NCBI GenBank assembly: GCA_000687695.1
Contig: JHWZ01000014.1
Coordinates: 1-64,000 of the forward strand
Length of the DNA: 64,000 nt
Direction: 5' to 3'
Origin: Lachnospiraceae bacterium P6B14
GTDB taxonomy: Bacteria; Bacillota; Clostridia; Lachnospirales; Lachnospiraceae
Positions 34,063-42,550 of the stretch are shown here, one piece after another. A model generated the notes under the pieces. The model had not been told where the DNA came from. It saw only the letters and a list, made by a program, of their open reading frames with translations, and did no database searches. How positions within the stretch are numbered: the first letter of the stretch is position 1; each line of letters opens with the position of its first letter. A program made the position numbers and the translations under genes.

Positions 34063-35840
34063 TGGTTGCCCTCCTTTTTCAACCTGATATTTTTCAGCAT
34101 GGCCAAAACGCTCTTTGCACAGGTTTCGGCAGCTTCTTTCTTAAAAGATTCATATTCGACACTATGAGATCCATCGGATTTATCCGAGATGGCCCGCAAC
34201 ACCACAAAGGGCGTACCATTCAGATAACATGCCTGTGCGATAGCTGCTCCCTCCATCTCACAACACAATCCGCCAAAGTCAGATACGATCTTTTCCTTCT
34301 GCTCTTTATCGGAAATGAATTGATCCCCGGAACAGATTCTTCCTTCATAGACATGGATATTTGGAAAGTTCTCCTGCACGGCCGCGACCGCCGCCTTACG
34401 CATCGACTCATCCGCCGGAAATGCATAAAGGCCGGTATATGGTATTTCTCCCTTTGCAAATCCGATTGCCTCTACGGTAAAATCATGCTGAACAGCGTCA
34501 ACCGACACAACAATATCTCCGATATCCAGTTTATTGTCCAGTGAACCGGCAACACCGGAATTGATGATCTTTACGCAGCCATAATTGTTGATCAGTGTGT
34601 TCGCACATATACCGGCATTGACTTTTCCCATACCACACTGTACGATGACAACATTTTTCCCTTCGATGGTACCCTCGCAAAACTCCATACCGGCAATCTT
34701 CGTTGTTTTTTTGATATCGGCTGTCTTCTTCAGGAGGCTGACTTCTTCCTCCATCGCACCGATAATCCCAATCGCCTCCGCATTCTTATCCCCATCCGAC
34801 TCGCCTTTCATGCCCTTGGAATACATGTCGGAATAGACACTGGTAATCGATGTCGGAAGTTCAAAGTGCTGATAATCCTTGCGGTCTGTCCAGTCACCGC
34901 CCCATTCAAATCCTTTTTCGATGAAAAGCCGGTAGCAGAGGTCATCCTTTTCAATCTTATAATCAAAATCTTTCGTCCTGTCGAGATAAGGCGCGCCGGT
35001 TGCCGGCTCTATCAATTCCTTCACTGTACCATCCTCGTTTGTCACGAATTTGTGGTACGGGTTGTACAGGGTATTGATATCAACAGCCATTCCCAAACCA
35101 TGTTTCGATACCGTGGTCGTATGCGATATGAATCGGAAATTGAAACTGGATGAATTGTTATCCCTCATCTGGGTTTCATCATCCGCCATATAATTATCAG
35201 GTAATACCATCCGCTCAATCGGATAGTCCGCATCATATAGTTTTTCGAGTATTTCCAGAACATCCTCAGCGATGAGCTTGTGCACCACCATCTCTCCCTG
35301 ATGCACATTCCCATCCTTATCCTTGTGCAATGCCTGTATGTATCGCAGATCCTCACGTGGAACTATACAATCCTCTTTATATGTATTTCCCTGTTTCATT
35401 CTGTAAAACAGTTCATCCGTTATAGGCCAGATAGAAAAACCGGCCCTGTCAGCTTTGATTGGTTTATACTCCTGTTTCTCTTTTTTTGCAACCCTTACAG
35501 TTAGAGAAAGCTTATACGTCTTCTTGGTCTTAATCTTCAGATAAACGGTTGTGCTTCCCGTCTTCTTTCCGTTGATCCGTATCGCCGTCTTTTTCCCTGC
35601 ACCGGCAGACACAGCCGATACGATCGATTTGTCCTTAACGCTTACCGTGAGTTTCTTTACGCTCTTTTTTGTTGTATTCTTTATTTTGATGGTAGCACTG
35701 TCACCTACCAAAATAGAAACTCTTTCATATGCAAGAGCGGGTTTCTTCGCTGAAGCTTCTGCCGGGGCAGAAATAATAGCTCCTATCAGCAAAACTCCAA
35801 CCATGACTACACTCATTATTTTTCTGATTTTCTTCATCAT
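34059..35840 (-). CDS. Exported M15 peptidase-MTA/SAH nucleosidase fusion
   Basis: Protein of 593 residues. A signal peptide (to about residue 31) is followed by an Ig-like module (about 36-118). An M15-type zinc peptidase domain (about 130-330) keeps His247 and Asp254 in SKHGLGMAVDI and His325 in KDYQHFEL. The last 240 residues (about 355-590) are a complete 5'-methylthioadenosine/S-adenosylhomocysteine nucleosidase: IGIIGAMEEEVSLL, CEMEGAAIAQ and RAISDKSDG carry the catalytic acids. The nucleosidase is normally cytosolic, so its fusion behind a signal peptide is very odd. The frame is continuous across the junction. Overlaps the STAS-kinase start by 4 bases. Confidence 0.87.
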   Translation of the reverse strand: MMKKIRKIMSVVMVGVLLIGAIISAPAEASAKKPALAYERVSILVGDSATIKIKNTTKKSVKKLTVSVKDKSIVSAVSAGAGKKTAIRINGKKTGSTTVYLKIKTKKTYKLSLTVRVAKKEKQEYKPIKADRAGFSIWPITDELFYRMKQGNTYKEDCIVPREDLRYIQALHKDKDGNVHQGEMVVHKLIAEDVLEILEKLYDADYPIERMVLPDNYMADDETQMRDNNSSSFNFRFISHTTTVSKHGLGMAVDINTLYNPYHKFVTNEDGTVKELIEPATGAPYLDRTKDFDYKIEKDDLCYRLFIEKGFEWGGDWTDRKDYQHFELPTSITSVYSDMYSKGMKGESDGDKNAEAIGIIGAMEEEVSLLKKTADIKKTTKIAGMEFCEGTIEGKNVVIVQCGMGKVNAGICANTLINNYGCVKIINSGVAGSLDNKLDIGDIVVSVDAVQHDFTVEAIGFAKGEIPYTGLYAFPADESMRKAAVAAVQENFPNIHVYEGRICSGDQFISDKEQKEKIVSDFGGLCCEMEGAAIAQACYLNGTPFVVLRAISDKSDGSHSVEYESFKKEAAETCAKSVLAMLKNIRLKKEGNQ

Positions 35841-35859
35841 TTGTTCTCACTTTCTTTTT

Positions 35860-35949
35860 TTAGAACACATTACTCGCAACAACCATAACGCTTCCGGCGA
35901 TTATTCCTAACAGCAGAATATACTGTGTCCTCCTTAAGTTAAGTCCCAA
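35860..35949 (-). CDS. Possible small hydrophobic peptide
   Basis: In the gap between the PreA-like and M15-nucleosidase genes the minus strand encodes 29 residues from a TTG: LGLNLRRTQYILLLGIIAGS then MVVASNVF, one transmembrane helix after a basic start. The ribosome binding site is poor for the TTG; an AAGGAGG lies inside the frame. It may be a real small membrane peptide or the tail of a lost gene. Confidence 0.3.
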   Translation of the reverse strand: MGLNLRRTQYILLLGIIAGSVMVVASNVF

Positions 35950-35955
35950 GCGCCC

Positions 35956-37458
35956 CTATCGTGATAATCTGCTGATCCGTTTTCGCGCCGGATGTATCGC
36001 ATCCTGTGGACATACGAGTCTGCATAAATGGCATCCTACACACCTGCTCCCGTCAATTTTCGGAATACGTCCTTCAAACCGGATAGCCTGATGGCCTCCA
36101 TCATTACAGGAAATGACGCATCTTCCGCATCCGTTGCATTTTTCTATTTCAAATTCAGGAAATAGAATCGTATCCCTTTCCAGTACGTCGGTCGTGTCAC
36201 TCACACTGGCAAGACCGGCTCCGACAATATCTTTGACGGAACGTATCCCCATTTGAGCCAGATAATAATTCAATCCCTCTTTCAGATCATCAATGATCCT
36301 GTATCCGTATTGCATCACGGCTGTGGTGATCTGCAATGAGCCCGCGCCCATCAGGATAAACTCAAGTGCATCTCTCCAAGTCTCTATTCCGCCCATACCG
36401 CTGATATGCATCCCCTTAAGAGCAGGATTCTGTCCCATCTCCGCAATAAACCTGAGTGCTATCGGCTTCACCGCAGTTCCGCTATATCCTCCGACTGCCG
36501 ATCTGCCTCTGACCGCGGGTGCCGAAACATATGTATATAGATTAACCCCGACAATGCTTTTTATGGTATTGATCGCTGCGATACCATCGGCGCCACCACG
36601 CAGGGCGGCTTCTGCCGCCGGATTCATCGAGGCGACATTGGGGGTGAGCTTAGCCAATACCGGTATCGTAGTACTTCTTTTAGCCGCTGCCGTGTATTTC
36701 TCAACCAGTTCAGGGATTTGCCCGATATCTGAGCCTAACCCGTCCTCCTGCATGTTGGGACACGAGAAGTTTAATTCAACCGCATCAGCACCATTTTCCT
36801 CGCACAGTTTAGCTAACGCCCCCCACTCTGCCTCATCCTGTCCCATGATCGATGCAAGGATAAACTTGTTTGGATAATTCTTTTTCAGCCGCCTGAAAAT
36901 GGCCATGTTTTCCGCCACACTATGATCTGACAACTGTTCGATGTTCTTAAACCCTATGATACTTCCATTATCTCCCTTGATCGCTGAAAAACGAGGTGAT
37001 GCTTCATGAATATCAAGCGAGCAGATCGTCTTAAAACAAGCTCCGGCCCACCCGGCCTCAAATGCCCTTGCACACATGTCATATGTGGATGCTACCACGG
37101 ATGAAGAAAGCAAAAACGGGTTTTCCAAAGGAATACCGCACAAATCTGCGACAAGTCGGTTTTCATCCTGCGGCAACTCAATCTCTGCCTCCGGGCGCAC
37201 TTTATCATATAAATCGCACACGATCTGCCTGATCGGAACTCTGCCGGAATTTACACACGCCGCTTCGCAAGGTGTCTGGCAATCCACACATGGATTGTCC
37301 GCCTTCAGACGAAGCGCAGCCACATCCTGATCATCCATCCATATCCCAAACAACGCCTTCGCGGGATCGATCGCCCTGCATGCACTCGAACAAGGTGCAT
37401 CCATACATAATGCACACGAAATCATATCGGATCGATTTATGATGTTTTTCTTTAACAC
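35956..37458 (-). CDS. PreA-like dihydropyrimidine/dihydroorotate dehydrogenase with Fe-S domains
   Basis: Flavoprotein of 500 residues. It has an N-terminal cysteine-rich region (CALCMDAPCSSACR, CVDCQTPCEAAC) and a DHOD-type FMN barrel (about 100-400) with NFSCPNMQEDGLG and the FMN-phosphate region GMGGIETWRDALEFILMGAG. The C-terminus holds two [4Fe-4S] motifs, CNGCGRCVISC and CVGCHLCRLVCP. This is close to the PreA subunit of NAD-dependent dihydropyrimidine dehydrogenase, with a built-in N-terminal Fe-S segment. From memory of mammalian enzyme, the catalytic Cys of GMGLACGQ appears as Ile here (GLGSDIGQ), so the substrate may differ. Its place amid MATE and wall enzymes is unexplained. Confidence 0.82.
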   Translation of the reverse strand: MLKKNIINRSDMISCALCMDAPCSSACRAIDPAKALFGIWMDDQDVAALRLKADNPCVDCQTPCEAACVNSGRVPIRQIVCDLYDKVRPEAEIELPQDENRLVADLCGIPLENPFLLSSSVVASTYDMCARAFEAGWAGACFKTICSLDIHEASPRFSAIKGDNGSIIGFKNIEQLSDHSVAENMAIFRRLKKNYPNKFILASIMGQDEAEWGALAKLCEENGADAVELNFSCPNMQEDGLGSDIGQIPELVEKYTAAAKRSTTIPVLAKLTPNVASMNPAAEAALRGGADGIAAINTIKSIVGVNLYTYVSAPAVRGRSAVGGYSGTAVKPIALRFIAEMGQNPALKGMHISGMGGIETWRDALEFILMGAGSLQITTAVMQYGYRIIDDLKEGLNYYLAQMGIRSVKDIVGAGLASVSDTTDVLERDTILFPEFEIEKCNGCGRCVISCNDGGHQAIRFEGRIPKIDGSRCVGCHLCRLVCPQDAIHPARKRISRLSR

Positions 37459-37496
37459 CGTATCACCTCAAAAATCCAGTTACAACTGCACACCCT

Positions 37497-38826
37497 CTAC
37501 ACCTCCTGTACTTTGCACATTCCATAGCTAAACAGCTTTTCCTTTTTAATAAAACGAACATATCCATACATCAGCCCAATCGCCACCACCGGTCCTGACG
37601 CTATACCTACCGCTATTCCCTCAAGTGCGATCTGCCCGAACAGCATCGAAAAAAGTATCGGCAACACAGCAATAGCCATACCGATCATTACGATCGCGCG
37701 AAGCACTCTTCTCGTGTATTGGTAGAATATTCCTGCAACACGTGAAAAGCATATAAAGATTGTTGCAGGAGCCAGTATTATGAGCATTATAGTTGCGCGC
37801 CCGGCAGTCTCGGCATCATCGATATCAAAAGCCGCCGGCATAATGAATGACGTACACAGTATGATGGCGGTCAGCACAATACCCTCTATCATAGCTGCAC
37901 GTTTTGTGATCTTTATGGAATAATCCATACGTTCACTGCTGTTTTTACCTATACTGTCATTCATCGCAACAATTTCATAGTCACTTATTCCTTCGCTCAG
38001 ATAAAACACGAACTCAAAGACATTTATCACTATTGCTACGGCTGCGACTCCGGATGCTCCGTAGTTTTCAAGAGTATTGGTATTTACCACCATTTCAAAC
38101 AAAACCATAAATATAGCAAGTGCACTTTCCGGAAAACCTACCCTTGCTATCTCCAGTACTTCCCGGAAGTTCAGGTGCCATCTGAACCTGATCCCGTGTT
38201 TTTTTTGTGAATAAAAATGTGCATATTATAAGGAGCTCAACCATGATCGATATTACCGAAGCTAATCCCACTCCAAAAAGTCCCATCTGAAGACCAAGCT
38301 GCCAGGAGAGCAAAGCATTTATGCCTACTCTGGATACGCCCGCAACATAATACTGCACATAGCCACCGCGATACAACACATATGTAAATAAAAAGGTATC
38401 AAACAAATCCACAAGCGGATCGAACCGCATCGCGTTGAAGTAATCCAGCGCACCATCATACACAGCCGGATCATCCGCCACAAGCCGGACAAGATCGGGC
38501 GTAAAAAGAGTATAAATCGAAGTCAGAATAATCCCGCAAATACCGCACACTATCAACGTCTGGCTGAATAAATCTCCCATTTTTTTGTGGTCGCCTGCAC
38601 CATGTGCCCTTACTATAAACGCTGCTGCAGCTACACTTATGAGATATCCGATAAACACTTCAAAATATATGTACGGTTCTATTAGATTGACAGATGCAAA
38701 CGCCTCATCCGTAGAGATACTTCCGATCACAATCTCATCTACTAAAATCGCTATCTCTTCAAGTAAAATGGCAATAGTTGCCCCGATGAATACCGGGAAA
38801 AATCTTATATCTCTTTTATCCGGCAT
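37497..38826 (-). pseudogene. MATE family transporter, frameshifted at an A8 tract
   Basis: Two overlapping frames make one 442-residue MATE transporter. The first (from 38826, after GGAGG) runs from MPDKRDIRFFPVFIGAT to FLFTKK and then loses homology. The other frame continues with HGIRFRWHLNFREVLEIARV through to the stop at 37497. The shift falls at eight consecutive A residues on the coding strand (38199-38206); seven would restore the frame. It may be a true pseudogene, a slippage-prone on/off switch or an assembly indel. It lies between the MATE-ATPase fusion gene and the PreA-like gene. Confidence 0.8.
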
Positions 38827-38844
38827 GAAATAAATCCTCCTACC

Positions 38845-40587
38845 TTAATTTTGATCATATTTTACCAGGAACGAACTTCTGTTAAAACTCATTGTTGTCA
38901 GGTGTCGGTTGTCGAAATCTCTCTTCTCCAGATAAGACGCAACAGTATAAGCAGAAAGAGATTTGATGCTTAAGTCCTCATCTGCCATATCGAAAGAAAC
39001 CCCTCCGTCCTTTGAGATGAGTTGAACCCCCTCAGGTCTGATAAATACCGTACATTCGGCAAGAACTGCTTTGTTATCATTCATCTGCCTTATGAACATA
39101 TTCATCTCTTCTACAAGCAGCGTGACGCGACCGATCGTTCGGTTATCTACGCTGTGATCATGTAAAAGCGTCTCAATCTCGTGCTGCACCCTTATGATAT
39201 CCTCCGGATCAGTACTCAGATTATAGGTATAACCGGTTTCGTCCCCGAAAGTCCTATTCAGAAGCAAAGGACTATCCTCCTTGCCATAACGGAGCCTTAA
39301 GAACAGTACCACGGCAAAATATGCAACAATCGGTCCTCCTAAAAGACCGACAAATACACCGAATATATTCAGAACTACTCCAAATATAACAACAAGAGAT
39401 ACACTGAAGATGATATCTCGCATGGCACAGGCGATAAGTCCCAATAATATCCTCTCTATGATCAGATAGTAGGATGTAACAAGATATAACAGACTGACAA
39501 AAACAGAGCCAAGTGCCGTCACACGTACAGTCTCCTGCACATATTGGGCGAGTTCGGGCGATGTTACGTCCAAAATAGACGGCACAAATGGTGCAAAAAT
39601 GATCAATGCGACCGATACTGCTATTCCCTCTATGATAGCCGTTTTCTGCGCAAGCGCATAGATGTAGCGCAAACCATCTTTGCTGTGTTCCCCGTAGTAT
39701 ACGCTCAGAATAGGTGAAACCGCCTCTCCGATGCCATCAAAGAGTAACTGAAACTCCCTACACAGTGTTATGGTTGAGACTATGATCAGATACTGTGAAC
39801 CGAACCTCGCACTGATAAAAACATTAAGTATCGCAGTGAAAGCAGCGAGGAAAAGGTATGAACTGGAATCGATGATGCTGTAGCGCACCACATCCTTTAA
39901 TACTCTAAACGAAAAATAAAGATTGAACCGAAGAGAATTGCTCTTCTTCAAAAAGTGGATCAGATAGATCAGCAGAGAAACGGCACCAAATATGAATGAA
40001 GCAAGCCCGATGCCCCTGATCCCCATAAACTGACTCAACACAACTGAAAAAACAATGTTACCAAGACCCTGCACACCGCTTGCAATGGTGGAGATAGTCT
40101 CATCACCATCGCTGTATACCGCTTCACCTATAAGCATCTGTACGGGCATGATCAGGATCGTAAATCGCATCCAGGAAAGATAACCCGAAGCCTGCGAAAA
40201 AATCTGCCCATTAACACCATCGCTTTTTAAATATGCCTCTCCAAACAGACTTATCGCTACAAACATAATTACTCCGATCACAATGGACATAAGTAACCCC
40301 AGACCGAAAACCTGATCGGCTCTTTCCTTGTTGAACTTGCCCATCTCGGTAGAGTAAAGGATCGGTACTCCTAATGATATCACAGATCCGAAAAACGCTG
40401 CAAGCGAATACATCGGAGTCACCAACGTGACGCCTGCTACGGCATCTGAGCCAACAACGATACCGGCAATAATGGAATCCGACATCAAAAGCAAAGAAAC
40501 CACTATCATGGTCAAAGTACCGCCAAGCAGCATGGAATAAAACTTTTTTGACATCAGCGTGGGCCGGTTTTTCTTTAATAGACTCAT
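38845..40587 (-). CDS. MATE transporter with degenerate ATPase-like C-terminal domain
   Basis: Membrane protein of 580 residues: a 12-TM MATE core (about 15-440; MLLGGTLTMIVVSLLLMSDS, GIGEAVSPILSVYYGEHS) and a C-terminal domain of about 130 residues resembling the RsbW ATPase fold. The N-box region reads LLVEEMNMFIRQM, where the usual Asn is out of place, and KDGGVSFD stands for the G1 box; no clear G2 glycine motif is seen. It is thus a likely non-kinase relative of the fusion at 21447. GGAGGAAG precedes the ATG. First gene of the accessory cluster, with promoter 40637. Confidence 0.83.
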   Translation of the reverse strand: MSLLKKNRPTLMSKKFYSMLLGGTLTMIVVSLLLMSDSIIAGIVVGSDAVAGVTLVTPMYSLAAFFGSVISLGVPILYSTEMGKFNKERADQVFGLGLLMSIVIGVIMFVAISLFGEAYLKSDGVNGQIFSQASGYLSWMRFTILIMPVQMLIGEAVYSDGDETISTIASGVQGLGNIVFSVVLSQFMGIRGIGLASFIFGAVSLLIYLIHFLKKSNSLRFNLYFSFRVLKDVVRYSIIDSSSYLFLAAFTAILNVFISARFGSQYLIIVSTITLCREFQLLFDGIGEAVSPILSVYYGEHSKDGLRYIYALAQKTAIIEGIAVSVALIIFAPFVPSILDVTSPELAQYVQETVRVTALGSVFVSLLYLVTSYYLIIERILLGLIACAMRDIIFSVSLVVIFGVVLNIFGVFVGLLGGPIVAYFAVVLFLRLRYGKEDSPLLLNRTFGDETGYTYNLSTDPEDIIRVQHEIETLLHDHSVDNRTIGRVTLLVEEMNMFIRQMNDNKAVLAECTVFIRPEGVQLISKDGGVSFDMADEDLSIKSLSAYTVASYLEKRDFDNRHLTTMSFNRSSFLVKYDQN

Positions 40588-40636
40588 CTGTCTTCCTCCG
40601 AGATATTATTCATTTCCCCTGTACTCAATTACAGCC

Positions 40637-40665
40637 ATTATACCTTTTTTTTTTCGGATTATCAA
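40637..40665 (-). promoter_or_regulatory. Promoter of the MATE accessory cluster
   Basis: Minus strand TTGATA (40660-40665), 17-base spacer rich in A, TATAAT (40637-40642), about 50 bases before the start codon at 40587. Confidence 0.75.
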
Positions 40666-40679
40666 CAGATTATTTCTCG

Positions 40680-40870
40680 ACTTGCTGTTTTCGAAACGAG
40701 AGAGTGCCTGCGGAATCCGGCAAACGCCTCGTTCCCCCGTCCGATGAGATCATCAACGAAACCCAACAAGTTCGGCTCGACTTCGCTACCAGCATTATCT
40801 GCGAAACCAGCAAACGCCTCGTTCCAGTCGCTTTGCTCCTTACACTCGGTCGTTTGCTGGATTTCTATGA
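40680..40870. repeat. Mosaic repeat region related to the rpsI 3' end
   Basis: This gap contains several short repeats. GCTGTTTTCGAAACGA (40684) nearly matches the complement of the last rpsI codons, and CGATGAGATCATC...CGAAAC (40742) and ATTATCTGCGAAAC (40793) match the sequence just after the rpsI stop. CAAACGCCTCGTTCC occurs twice (40720 and 40811). CCAGCAAACG/CGTTTGCTGG forms a hairpin (40807-40860). The first 17 bases recur at 32681-32697. No gene is seen. Confidence 0.65.
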
Positions 40871-40874
40871 AATC

Positions 40875-40934
40875 AGGATATCAAAAAAGAGTGCCACGGC
40901 AAGCAAGCTTGCCTGGCACTCTTTTCGATATCCT
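40875..40934 (-). terminator. Terminator of the rplM-rpsI operon
   Basis: Very strong stem: AAAAGAGTGCC...GGCAAG-CTTGCC...GGCACTCTTTT, with outer AGGATATC/GATATCCT. On the minus strand the T-rich arm CTCTTTTTT follows. It begins 16 bases after the rpsI stop codon. Confidence 0.88.
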
Positions 40935-40949
40935 GTTTCGCAGATAATC

Positions 40950-41342
40950 TCATCGTTTCGAAAACTGCGGTGCACGTCTCGCTTTTTTGAGACCGTACTT
41001 CTTACGCTCTTTCTCACGAGAATCGCGGGTAAGGAACCCTGCCTTCTTGAGAGCCGGGCGGAAGTCCTCATCCGCCTTGTTAAGAGCTCTTGCGATGCCG
41101 TGACGGATAGCGCCCGCCTGTCCGGTAAATCCACCACCGTGAACTGTTACCTTGACATCATATTTGTCAGCTGTACCTGTTATCTCTAACGGCTGACGAA
41201 CGATGATTTTCAGAGTCTCAAGACCGAAATAATCATCCATGTCCTTTTTATTGATGGTCACCTTGCCTGAGCCCGGTGTGATGTACACACGTGCTACAGA
41301 AGACTTTCTTCTGCCGGTGCCATAAAATGTCGTAGCTGCCAT
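40950..41342 (-). CDS. rpsI: 30S ribosomal protein S9
   Basis: Protein of 130 residues with the S9 opening [16 protein letters not shown], the central [19 protein letters not shown] and the invariant basic tail [17 protein letters not shown] that reaches toward the P-site tRNA. Full length. It follows rplM by 19 bases, the universal L13-S9 pair. Its last codons and stop lie in an inverted repeat with the downstream mosaic region. Confidence 0.98.
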   Translation of the reverse strand: MAATTFYGTGRRKSSVARVYITPGSGKVTINKKDMDDYFGLETLKIIVRQPLEITGTADKYDVKVTVHGGGFTGQAGAIRHGIARALNKADEDFRPALKKAGFLTRDSREKERKKYGLKKARRAPQFSKR

Positions 41343-41361
41343 GTTATCTCTCCTTTCTTAA

Positions 41362-41790
41362 TCAAATATCAAGTGCTTCCGGCTTCTGTGCCGCATGCTC
41401 ATGCTCCGGTCCTGCATAGACGTGAAGCTTCTTCAGCATCTGACGTCCGAGCTTACCCTTCGGGAGCATACCCTTGACTGCGTGAGTGATAACATACTCC
41501 GGCTTTTTCTGAAGCATATCGCGAAGAGTTGTCTCCTTCATTCCTCCGACATAGTCTGAGTGATGATAGTAAATCTTCTGATCAAGCTTCTTACCGGTGG
41601 TTGCCACCTTCTCTGCATTAACAATGATCACATAATCACCTGTGTCTACAGACGGTGTATAGATCGGCTTTTTCTTGCCGCGCAGTATGTTTGCAACCTC
41701 TGTTGACAGACGTCCAAGAGTCTTGCCGTCCGCATCAATCACATACCACTTTCTTTCCACGTCGGATGCTTTCGCAACATATGTTTTCAT
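41362..41790 (-). CDS. rplM: 50S ribosomal protein L13
   Basis: Protein of 142 residues: [40 protein letters not shown] and [20 protein letters not shown] are typical of L13. The start at 41790 follows GGAGG; the in-frame extension to 41940 would lie within the structured leader. The gene is preceded by a consensus promoter and a leader that may be autoregulated by L13. Confidence 0.98.
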   Translation of the reverse strand: MKTYVAKASDVERKWYVIDADGKTLGRLSTEVANILRGKKKPIYTPSVDTGDYVIIVNAEKVATTGKKLDQKIYYHHSDYVGGMKETTLRDMLQKKPEYVITHAVKGMLPKGKLGRQMLKKLHVYAGPEHEHAAQKPEALDI

Positions 41791-41905
41791 CCTTCGTTTC
41801 CTCCTACTCTGTTTGCAAACCTCTGTGGGAAATGTCCGAAACCCACGTTTGCAGCTGTTTTTCGGGCTTTTCGGCCGGGGCAATGGCCTCTGAACCCGCG
41901 TCACG
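41791..41905 (-). promoter_or_regulatory. Candidate L13 autoregulatory leader
   Basis: The leader of about 110 bases between promoter and rplM folds through TGCAAAC-GTGGG pairing with CCCAC...GTTTGCA, close to the ribosome binding site. Firmicute L13-S9 operons are known to carry an L13-binding leader; I did not match it to the family consensus base by base. Confidence 0.6.
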
Positions 41906-41911
41906 TTCCAT

Positions 41912-41940
41912 ATTATAGTACAAACACCCTTACGTGTCAA
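41912..41940 (-). promoter_or_regulatory. Promoter of rplM-rpsI
   Basis: Perfect consensus on the minus strand: TTGACA (41935-41940), 17-base spacer, TATAAT (41912-41917), as expected for a strongly expressed ribosomal operon. Confidence 0.92.
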
Positions 41941-41961
41941 TCATTTTTTTGGAAAAATGGC

Positions 41962-41991
41962 GAAAAAATGCCCCCTGGCTAACCAGGGGGC
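41962..41991 (-). terminator. Terminator of the small membrane protein gene
   Basis: Perfect stem GCCCCCTGG-CTAA-CCAGGGGGC (41970-41991), followed on the minus strand by ATTTTTT. Confidence 0.9.
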
Positions 41992-42022
41992 GTCGTAATC
42001 ATCTACTTCTTTCTCCTACGAA

Positions 42023-42349
42023 TCATACAACTTCATTTTCCTGACGCTGTTTGTTACGATACGTCCTGATCGACAGCATCAATGCTAATCCGAAGAAAAA
42101 TGCCGCTACATACACGAGTAAAAAGCTTCCGCTTGTCACACTGAGCATCGCTGCTCCGGCAAACCCGGTATCAGCTGCAGTAGCTCCTCCGACCGGTGTA
42201 AAACCGATCATACATACCAGAGCGACCACACATACACCAAGTACACCGGTTACGGCACTTTCGATTCGAAACAGCATCTTGGTACGCTGGATCTTCATCT
42301 CTTTTGCCCGATCATGCATACGGGTTATTCTTTCCTCGTTTGTACTCAT
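42023..42349 (-). CDS. Small two-helix membrane protein
   Basis: Unrecognised protein of 108 residues: a charged N-terminal helix (about 1-30), two transmembrane segments (about 33-52 and 70-92) joined by a small Gly/Ala/Thr loop, and a basic/polar tail. AAAGGAGAG precedes the ATG. It is downstream of the PrsW-type gene with a 201-base structured gap and ends in a strong terminator. It could belong to the sigma factor cluster, but the gap makes that uncertain. No function is assigned. Confidence 0.65.
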   Translation of the reverse strand: MSTNEERITRMHDRAKEMKIQRTKMLFRIESAVTGVLGVCVVALVCMIGFTPVGGATAADTGFAGAAMLSVTSGSFLLVYVAAFFFGLALMLSIRTYRNKQRQENEVV

Positions 42350-42393
42350 GTCCGCTCTCCTTTGTTTCTTTCCAGGGGTTACGTTTCACACTT

Positions 42394-42506
42394 GGTATCC
42401 CAGGATACCATATGAGAAGGAATTGCGGGCCTTCCCATATCGTATCATGGCAGGAATATATAAGTGCCTTACAACACGTTATCTCCCCCTCTACCTACCA
42501 TGATAC
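42394..42506. repeat. Intergenic inverted repeats
   Basis: GGTATCC-CA-GGATACC (42394-42409) is a tight hairpin in the leader of the small membrane protein gene. GTATCATGGCAGG (42442) pairs with CCTACCATGATAC (42494), 12 of 13 bases. They may form a leader structure or a processing site between the PrsW-type gene and the downstream gene. No ORF is seen in 42350-42550. Confidence 0.5.
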
Positions 42507-42550
42507 CTGTAATTGAAAATCTCCCACCTTTTTTTGAAAAAAATTTCAAA

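Noticed and set aside
38095-38206. Programmed ribosomal -1 frameshift in the MATE gene
   Set aside because: The needed shift is +1 (or -2), whereas A-run slippery sites usually give -1; replication or transcription slippage, or an indel error, is more likely.
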